Origin: Candidatus Heimdallarchaeota archaeon
Lineage (GTDB): Archaea > Asgardarchaeota > Heimdallarchaeia > JABLTI01
Assembly (NCBI GenBank): GCA_019056785.1
Contig: DXJV01000006.1
Coordinates: 1 to 64,000 of the forward strand
Direction: 5' to 3'
Length of the DNA: 64,000 nt
Shown: positions 58,459-64,000 of the stretch, piece after piece
Numbering within the stretch: the stretch's first letter is position 1
How the letters are laid out: the number at the start of each line of letters is the position of its first letter
Position numbers and translations under genes: made by a program
The notes under the pieces: model-generated
Seen by the model: only the letters and a program-made list of their open reading frames with translations
The model's database searches: none
What the model was told of the DNA's origin: nothing

Positions 58459-59335
58459 AAATAGAAATGCTTCAAGCGGTGTACTAAACGAATTAGTTTA
58501 TATTGATAAATTCCTTCAAAGTAATTTTACTATTGAACTATACCCTAGGAGACAGAAAAAAAAGCCTGATGTAGCAGTCACAATGTACTCTAGAGCTTTT
58601 GATGTTGAAATAACTCATCAAGAACCAAAAAAGAGCATTACTGATTTTCTTAATGCTTACTTCTTTTTGAATGAACCTTTCTTTAAAAATGACTTGAGAA
58701 GATCGCAATTTGATTCTGCTATTGTTTTATTAACCCCATACCTTGCAAAAGAGACCATAAAAAGCATAAACGTAATATTGGATCAAACTATAAGAACAGC
58801 CATTAAAGAAGAAACCATCATTAGTGGGAAGATAAATCATCTTCTAAAATATGTCGTTGGACATGTAAAGAAAAGGGAAGAAATAAAAAAATGGTGTGAT
58901 GAAAACAATACACAAATCAATACGATACAATTGGAGAGCAATCTTCTAGAAAGCGCAATATCCTCTTTTATGGGAAAAATCAACTCTAAAATGAAAGAAA
59001 ATCTGAGGAACTCAGAGAATAGTCTACTAATGATTACAGAGCCAAATCTCTTTTTCTTGAATGATTTAAATGGCAATGAGGATTTTGATGAAATTGTCGT
59101 AAAGAGTATGCAGATTATCCTTGATCATCCAAAATTGTTGGCAGTAATTTTAGGGTCAGGTTTATACTCTAGGCCAGAGAGATTGGCTCATAAAGAAAAG
59201 AATGAATATACTCTTATTTCTAATGAAAATGATGTGAATAATTCTTATTATCTGATTATTTGGAATAACAAGGCCACAAATATTTTAACCAAAAAAGAAA
59301 AAGCAGAACTTTGCTCCCTCTTAGCTAGAGGATAA
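58451..59335 (+). CDS. probable PD-(D/E)XK nuclease-like protein of the island
   Basis: 294 residues from ATG 58451; the track start (58394) lies inside the previous gene. The N-terminal portion reads as a restriction-endonuclease-like core: LNELVYIDKFL helix with Glu, then KKPDVAVTMYSRAFDVEITHQ, where PDV and the E of VEIT can stand for the PD-(D/E)XK metal ligands; the final Lys is not in its usual place. The rest is helical. Coupled with the 102-aa gene. It ends eight bases from the convergent LAGLIDADG gene. Confidence 0.5.
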   Translation: MIKNRNASSGVLNELVYIDKFLQSNFTIELYPRRQKKKPDVAVTMYSRAFDVEITHQEPKKSITDFLNAYFFLNEPFFKNDLRRSQFDSAIVLLTPYLAKETIKSINVILDQTIRTAIKEETIISGKINHLLKYVVGHVKKREEIKKWCDENNTQINTIQLESNLLESAISSFMGKINSKMKENLRNSENSLLMITEPNLFFLNDLNGNEDFDEIVVKSMQIILDHPKLLAVILGSGLYSRPERLAHKEKNEYTLISNENDVNNSYYLIIWNNKATNILTKKEKAELCSLLARG

Positions 59336-59343
59336 AAGAACCT

Positions 59344-60951
59344 TCAAAAGCCGGCTTTAGATCCTTCGGAGAGAACACGCAAATTACAGAAAGTAGTAAG
59401 AAAGTATCTAATAGTACTATTTTTCAAGTATTTACCGGTCAACTGAACTGCAAAGTGTTTTTGAATTTTAGCTAAGAATGAGGGGTCAGTAGACTTGATT
59501 AATATAGCCTTCTGATAAAAAACCATTTGTTTAATGATTCGTCTTAGCGTTGCAGATGGTTGTAAATCTAATCTTACGGGTATTGATTTATATTTGCGAA
59601 AACGAATGGTGCTTACTTGTTTGGTAAGGAAAGAGAGGAGCGATTCGTTTTTTATCTTGAGCAGTTTAGATAAAATTCCAATAGCAATAGCACTTTTCCC
59701 ATGTTCAAGTTGCTGAAGAAAGCTGGGTGTAATGCCCAATTTCTTTGCAAAACTAACAAGGGTGGCATTTCCTCGACTGAGCCGAAGGTAGCTACCTAAA
59801 CCGGTTATTTGCATCTCTTTTAAAAGGTGAAAATTGAAATAGCCATGAATAATGGCTTCTTTTTTAAAATCCACAAAAACTCTTGGTTGTGTTGGATTCT
59901 TCGTTTTCCCTTCTCTCAACTTTAGGAAGTCTTTGACTTTTTCAGGATGATAACAAAGCATCTTGTCTTTGTAATTTTGATGGTACTTTCTTGGAATATA
60001 AACTTGATACGTATTATCCCCCCTTTTCTTAAAAGACGATTGAATGTTTTGGTCTAAAAGGAAATGAACAAAGTCTTGAGCAAATTTCTCGCTAGCACTT
60101 GCTAAGATAACTCTATTTTGAGTATAACTCCCGTCTGTATCCATAACACCGGACCAATAAGCCGAACGCAAAGAAGCGTTACCCCGATAAAGGAGAGGTT
60201 CACGCAAGGTGGCATATTTCTTTCCACTAATAGGTTGCCCTGTAAGAAAGGAGAAGAGTCGTACTACCCAAAGATTAGTGATAATAAGTGTTGGGCAGTT
60301 TTCCGTTTGTTGTTGGATTCTTCCATGCAGTTTGAATAGTCGAGTAAAACGTTCTTGGAGCTGCTGAATATTCGTCAATGAAAAATCGACAATGTTCAAG
60401 ATATATTTCGACAAACTTCCATCCCCATTGATAACCCCACAAAGGTAAGCAAGCTCAGGTGTGAGGGTCGATGGCAGAGTAAATAGCTCACCGCGGGCAG
60501 ATTCGAAAAGCCTGTCTCGGAGGAAGGGGGAGGAAGGAGATGGTAAGCACCGGAGAAATGGCAATGGTACTGCACCGCGCTCTTTGAGATAATGGCGTAG
60601 CAACGACCGCCATTCCAGAATTCTGCGATCAATTGAAAAATAGAAATAGTTTCGCAATCGTTCAGCAACGAGGAGCTCATATCGTTCGAACACTTCCCGC
60701 TCCTCAGTGGTAAGCCGGAGAAACGGAAAGCGCGCCAGTACCCTGTCAGAAGCCTTTCGCCGAAGAAAATCGTTCCGTCGGATCATAATTGGGTAGAGAT
60801 TAAGAATTTCACCATCGGCAATGAAAACTTCTTTCTTACGTCCCGATTCTAATAATTCATTTGCATTTAGCCATTGGTTTGATTCTTTTGGATGAACATC
60901 AAAGAGAAGGGGGTCCTTCTGCCAAGATAGAACCGGCAAAATACTTAACAC
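59344..60951 (-). CDS. freestanding LAGLIDADG endonuclease with HTH domain
   Basis: 535 residues. Two LAGLIDADG-type motifs: LAYLCGVINGDGSLS (about 168-182) and AYWSGVMDTDGSYT (about 266-279), each with the acidic metal residue, as in monomeric homing endonucleases. Residues about 390-445 form an XRE-type HTH (SFAKKLGITPSFLQQLEHGKSAIAIGILSKLL). It is not inserted in a host protein and has no splicing motifs, so it is neither an intein nor an obvious intron ORF. GTG start. Base composition is less AT-rich than the island to its left. It may be a homing nuclease or a regulator using this fold. Confidence 0.85.
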   Translation of the reverse strand: MLSILPVLSWQKDPLLFDVHPKESNQWLNANELLESGRKKEVFIADGEILNLYPIMIRRNDFLRRKASDRVLARFPFLRLTTEEREVFERYELLVAERLRNYFYFSIDRRILEWRSLLRHYLKERGAVPLPFLRCLPSPSSPFLRDRLFESARGELFTLPSTLTPELAYLCGVINGDGSLSKYILNIVDFSLTNIQQLQERFTRLFKLHGRIQQQTENCPTLIITNLWVVRLFSFLTGQPISGKKYATLREPLLYRGNASLRSAYWSGVMDTDGSYTQNRVILASASEKFAQDFVHFLLDQNIQSSFKKRGDNTYQVYIPRKYHQNYKDKMLCYHPEKVKDFLKLREGKTKNPTQPRVFVDFKKEAIIHGYFNFHLLKEMQITGLGSYLRLSRGNATLVSFAKKLGITPSFLQQLEHGKSAIAIGILSKLLKIKNESLLSFLTKQVSTIRFRKYKSIPVRLDLQPSATLRRIIKQMVFYQKAILIKSTDPSFLAKIQKHFAVQLTGKYLKNSTIRYFLTTFCNLRVLSEGSKAGF

Positions 60952-60996
60952 CTACCAGCTTAGTTTATTCTTTCTTATTAATAGCTTTGCCGGTTC
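60930..60996. promoter_or_regulatory. inverted repeat around the start of the LAGLIDADG gene
   Basis: GAACCGGCAAA (60930-60940) and TTTGCCGGTTC (60986-60996) form a perfect 11-bp inverted repeat, 45 bases apart, straddling the GTG start. An AT-rich box (TATTAATAAG on the minus strand) lies between. Suggests an autoregulatory operator or the protein's own recognition site. Confidence 0.45.
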
Positions 60997-61044
60997 GAGC
61001 TACATAAACACCTCAGAAATAACTTGTCAATTATAGTGACACAC

Positions 61045-61718
61045 TCATTTAATGAGCCAGAGGAGGTTATAAACTTCTAAAGAGCCTGTTTCAAATAGTG
61101 GGATTCCTGCTTCCCCGAGGATCATCCCAATGAGTTGAGCTGCATAGCCCTCACTTCCGGTTATAAGCACTTTCAAGGTATTTGTTTTGCAATCAAAGAA
61201 GTGTTTGCAAAAGAAGTCTTTTACGAAGAGCATTTCTCTTGATTGTGGCGAATTGTCAATTAAATAGAGCGCTGCTGCGAGAAAAATCTGTTCTGTATCT
61301 TCCACGACTTTATTCAAAGCGTCCATTATCTGTTCTGTGAGTTCCTTCTCTCGTGTGTATTTTGCCAGGACCCAGAGTACTCTTGATTGAACAGCCAAAG
61401 AAGGGTCATTTCTTAACGGTTTTACTAACGGGACAAGTTTTTCTTTTAAAAAAGGTTCAAGAAACTGCACTGCTTTTTCTCGGAGAAGTGGTTCTTCATG
61501 AGTGAGAAACCTTTTCAAGATCAAACTCTTTTTTTGGGATGGATTTGTTCATTTTCAATTACAAATTCGAGAATGAGATTGAGTTGCTCTGGAGAGCAAG
61601 TTTACATGAACTCTTGCATCAGTTTAGAAACAGCTGCCTTCTCTTCTTCCAACTGCAAAACTTTTCTTGCCTGTGTTGGAGCAAAGGTATTCTTAATATG
61701 CTTGTGGAGAGATGACAT
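61045..61718 (-). pseudogene. disrupted HEAT-repeat protein gene
   Basis: The intact frame 61045-61524 encodes 159 residues of HEAT-type helices (EEPLLREKAVQFLEPFLKEKLVPLVKPLRNDPSLAVQSRVLWVLAKYTREKE). Upstream on the same strand, frames encode MSSLHKHIKNTF...KVLQLEEEKAAVSKLMQEFM, stop, then TCSPEQLNLILEFVIENEQIHPKKRV, in a phase that joins the HEAT frame only by a shift near the A7 run at about 61528-61534. So one in-frame TAA (61602-61604) and one frameshift separate the parts. It may be a pseudogene, or contain assembly errors. HEAT proteins are protein-binding scaffolds. Confidence 0.6.
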
Positions 61719-61962
61719 TTGTACATACCACCTCTATAAATCAAAGAGCGCTTGAGAGCAAAGTCATATTGGTTATTCTCTTCTGACCTACTTTGAACCA
61801 TTCGATTTTTTCGTGGAAAGAATAACTTTCTTTTAACAAGATTAAGGTAGGACGATATAAAAAACCCGCAGATTTCAATTGAGAAGATTAGCTTTAGATT
61901 TTGCTCCGAAATTTGATTTATCTTTAATGGCTGATGTTCTGAAAAAAAAGATTGGGAAATTC

Positions 61963-63549
61963 TTATGTTTTCTTTTTTCTAAAACAAAGGCAAAGAGTTA
62001 TTCCAGCTCCGGTTATTACTGCCCATATTGCTCCTCCGAGACGTGTTGTTACTTCTTTTCGAGCGGTGATTTCTAAGGAATAAGGTGCTGGTAATGCTGT
62101 CTTGTAGTGTTCCAAATCATTAAAGACGAGGAGGTAGTAATCTCCATCTTTTTTTATCTCAAAAGTGTATTGTAGTTTGCCTTCTTTTGCCTTTCCCCCT
62201 GCCAAAACATCAAATAATCCAAGCATAAAACCGCTATCTATCAAGTAACATTCCAGCCCACTTGTTGTCTCCGTATTAATATTAATGGTGTAGTTTTTTC
62301 CGGCGCTAAGATTTATCAGGTAAAGGTCTACATCCGCGACGATAAGGTTGTATGTTTTTTCTGTTGTTATTCTTACAGCATTTCTTTCGTAGTCATTTTC
62401 CTCCAGAAGGTCATCTGTTGCGTTGTTCGGAAGAATGATATCATCCATCGTTAGATTAACCATTGTCGCTAGCGGATAAGGGTCAATGGTTAGAGCCCAC
62501 CCACTAATGCTATAGTTGCCTTCTCCGCCCCAATCGGACCAAAAGTTTCCTTCCTTCGTATTGTTATCAAACCAAATGTTATTCCTAAGCCATTGCGAAT
62601 CCAATGCCTGAGAGCCATAGCCATAATTGTACAGGAAATTATTGTGATGGACCGTGTTATTCATCGCTCCTGCCATTAATGCCACTCCATAATCTGCGCA
62701 AGCAATGATTGTGTTAAAACAAATCAAGGAGTTATTTGTGTCATATAATCGAATACCATCCGAGAAGAGATTGTTGTAGATGTAGTTGTTTTTCACGGTC
62801 ATTTCATTCGACCAAGTGAGATAGATCGAGCCATATTCCCTCGTGTTTAGAACTGTATTATTTGCGATAAGAAACCTCGAACAATTCTTAGCATAAATCC
62901 CTCTGTTAAAGAAGTTGAAAGTATTGTTAATAATAGTGGCATTCTGACAATAGGTAAATCCTGTTCCGCTGGCAGTTAAGTAGTCCAAAGAAATTCCCCC
63001 ATAAAAAGAGTTGTTGACAAGCACAGTACCAATACTATAAGAAACACGAATGCCTACATGGTCCAATCGCCCGGTATTATTCTCGACCCGGACGAAATTT
63101 GAATGGATGATTACAATACCATTTGCATTATTGCCATTGAAGATATTGTTGGCAATTGTTGCTGTATTGTTGGCTATAGCATAAAGAAAGATACCTTTGA
63201 AATCCGTCTCAAAATAACAATGGCTAATCAGAAAGTGTTTGGTAGTACCATTTATAGAAATCGCTGGAAGGCGTTCTGTCAGCTCGAACCACAACCATTC
63301 AATTCTGTAGGGGTCTTGAGCCGTCCCTGAGCCTGGAAAAGCCCCCCAGTCTTCGTCTGAGGTGATTTCAATTGGTCCAGAGTTTTCATAGCCGGCTGAG
63401 TAAGCCAACGGGGGGGTGTTTATCTCTTGAAGAAAAGGCTGCTCTGTTTTCGCCTTTGTTTCAGAAGGGTTGTAACCATAATTTCCTATATTAAACAAAA
63501 TAATAGAACAAAAAATAATTGGAATGAATTTCTTTGGGAACTCCCACAT
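61963..63549 (-). CDS. parallel beta-helix (NosD-like) surface protein
   Basis: 528 residues. N-terminal signal (FIPIIFCSIILFNIG), then a right-handed beta-helix with Asn-rich rungs (NNTFNFFNRGIYAKNCSRFLIANNTVLN..., about 100-345). A beta-sandwich-like segment (ADVDLYLINLSAGKNYTININTE) and a C-terminal TM anchor (GGAIWAVITGAGITLCLCF) with RKKKT tail follow. Resembles NosD/pectate-lyase-like archaeal surface proteins; no catalytic residues are assigned. Many N-x-S/T sites suggest glycosylation. Confidence 0.85.
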   Translation of the reverse strand: MWEFPKKFIPIIFCSIILFNIGNYGYNPSETKAKTEQPFLQEINTPPLAYSAGYENSGPIEITSDEDWGAFPGSGTAQDPYRIEWLWFELTERLPAISINGTTKHFLISHCYFETDFKGIFLYAIANNTATIANNIFNGNNANGIVIIHSNFVRVENNTGRLDHVGIRVSYSIGTVLVNNSFYGGISLDYLTASGTGFTYCQNATIINNTFNFFNRGIYAKNCSRFLIANNTVLNTREYGSIYLTWSNEMTVKNNYIYNNLFSDGIRLYDTNNSLICFNTIIACADYGVALMAGAMNNTVHHNNFLYNYGYGSQALDSQWLRNNIWFDNNTKEGNFWSDWGGEGNYSISGWALTIDPYPLATMVNLTMDDIILPNNATDDLLEENDYERNAVRITTEKTYNLIVADVDLYLINLSAGKNYTININTETTSGLECYLIDSGFMLGLFDVLAGGKAKEGKLQYTFEIKKDGDYYLLVFNDLEHYKTALPAPYSLEITARKEVTTRLGGAIWAVITGAGITLCLCFRKKKT

Positions 63550-63682
63550 CTTTCAGTCAAATAATTATTGGGAATTTTATTTTAAATACTTTTCATTATT
63601 TTTTACTCAGGTATTAAAAATCATGTCAGACTCGTTAATCGTTTCTTGAATCATTTTGTAGAGTGGATCATTTGGAACAAGC

Positions 63683-64000
63683 TCATAGGCCCAGCCACGT
63701 TTTAACGAGTAGCAAAATAGTTATCGCTGTCAGGGTAACTATCATTGTTAGCTGGAGAGCTTTAGATGAGAAGCGACGCTTTAATGCAGAGCCTATGAAG
63801 GCACCAAAAACACTTCCAATGGCGATAATGGTCCATAACCACAAGGCAAATTGCCCCCAAATAATATGAATGACCCCTGTGAAAAGGAGCGTAATGGTAG
63901 TCATAAGCATCCCGGTAGAAATCGCTATTAAAGATGGCACGCCAAAACCTGAGATGAGGACCGGGGCTTTCACCCAGCCACCACCACAACCCACCATGCC
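63683..64000 (-). CDS. TSUP (TauE/SafE) family permease, C-terminal part
   Basis: Runs off the right edge; 104+ residues seen. GCGGGWVKAPVLISGFGVPSLIAISTGMLMTTITLLF is the second-half glycine motif of TSUP permeases, followed by three further TM helices ending VKTWLGL. The initial part lies outside the window, so the track's ATG at 63997 is probably internal. Same family as the gene at 45771. Confidence 0.8.
   Translation of the reverse strand, partial: GMVGCGGGWVKAPVLISGFGVPSLIAISTGMLMTTITLLFTGVIHIIWGQFALWLWTIIAIGSVFGAFIGSALKRRFSSKALQLTMIVTLTAITILLLVKTWLGL

Noticed and set aside
59347-59358. AAAGCCGGCTTT palindrome as an element end
   Set aside because: It lies within the last codons of the LAGLIDADG gene and has no partner copy; probably chance or a simple termination stem.
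59344-60951. intein or group I intron ORF
   Set aside because: No splice-junction residues, no host exteins and no intron structure; the gene has its own start, stop and HTH.
53126-61044. terminal inverted repeats or a duplicated tRNA-Val 3' end marking element boundaries
   Set aside because: By eye, no second copy of the tRNA-Val end and no long inverted pair was found; ends of the island therefore remain undefined.
61498-61801. ORFs 61498-61755 (+) and 61619-61801 (-)
   Set aside because: Both are frame shadows over the disrupted HEAT gene remnant.

Overview
The window looks like chromosomal DNA from an Asgard archaeon (Promethearchaeota); the class cannot be fixed from sequence alone. 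Archaeal markers are the archaeosine pair ArcS/RaSEA, methanofuran enzymes MfnD/E/F, the pterin kinase MptE, the F420 enzymes CofD and CofE, intron-bearing tRNAs and a PHP-type DNA polymerase X. The Asgard flavour comes from two eukaryote-like small GTPases, one Arf-like and one Ras/Rab-like. The Arf-like gene sits in an operon with a longin/roadblock-like protein and a polytopic membrane protein. The DNA is AT-rich and gene-dense, with many GTG/TTG starts and short or negative gene spacing.

Layout. 0-4 kb: two PRC-barrel proteins flank the Arf-like GTPase operon. 4-13 kb: a membrane-anchored glycoside-hydrolase-like exoprotein, a zinc-ribbon membrane protein, a TetR regulator divergent from a LolD/MacB-like ABC exporter, and DNA polymerase X. 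13-20 kb: a tRNA-Ala(GGC) with two introns, an ATP-grasp ligase, a GT4 glycosyltransferase, a PIG-L deacetylase, an MscL-like channel, a ferredoxin-nitroreductase, tRNA-Gly(TCC) and a Ras-like GTPase. 20-28 kb: a radical SAM/SPASM enzyme with a coupled membrane protein, CofD, a very highly codon-biased and apparently circularly permuted solute-binding protein, and tRNA-Glu(TTC). 28-46 kb: a cofactor and RNA-modification block with a KaiC-like ATPase, mfnE-mfnF-mfnD, a TusA-like protein, QueD, MptE, DUF447, RNase HII, a degenerate NSUN-type methyltransferase, arcS-raSEA-DUF366-queD-cofE-nth, and a TSUP permease. 46-50 kb: another radical SAM enzyme and a GT-B glycosyltransferase.

50-62 kb is an accessory region. 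An aldo/keto reductase is cut off mid-domain exactly where an FtsX-like permease begins, and that permease changes codon usage along its length. Next comes a second double-intron tRNA, tRNA-Val(GAC). Immediately behind it is a very AT-rich island encoding a Cas1-family integrase (N-terminal winged helix and zinc fingers, intact E-H-D residues), a Cas4/RecB-like Fe-S nuclease, two winged-helix proteins and a probable PD-(D/E)XK protein. There is no CRISPR array and no effector gene. A freestanding LAGLIDADG-HTH protein and a broken HEAT-repeat gene follow. The window ends with a beta-helix surface protein and a partial TSUP permease.

The genes together suggest a cell with H4MPT/methanofuran/F420-dependent C1 and redox chemistry, archaeosine-modified tRNA and GTPase-linked membrane biology. 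The most novel item is the tRNA-linked Cas1-Cas4-like module, which reads as a casposon-like or otherwise CRISPR-independent integrase system.
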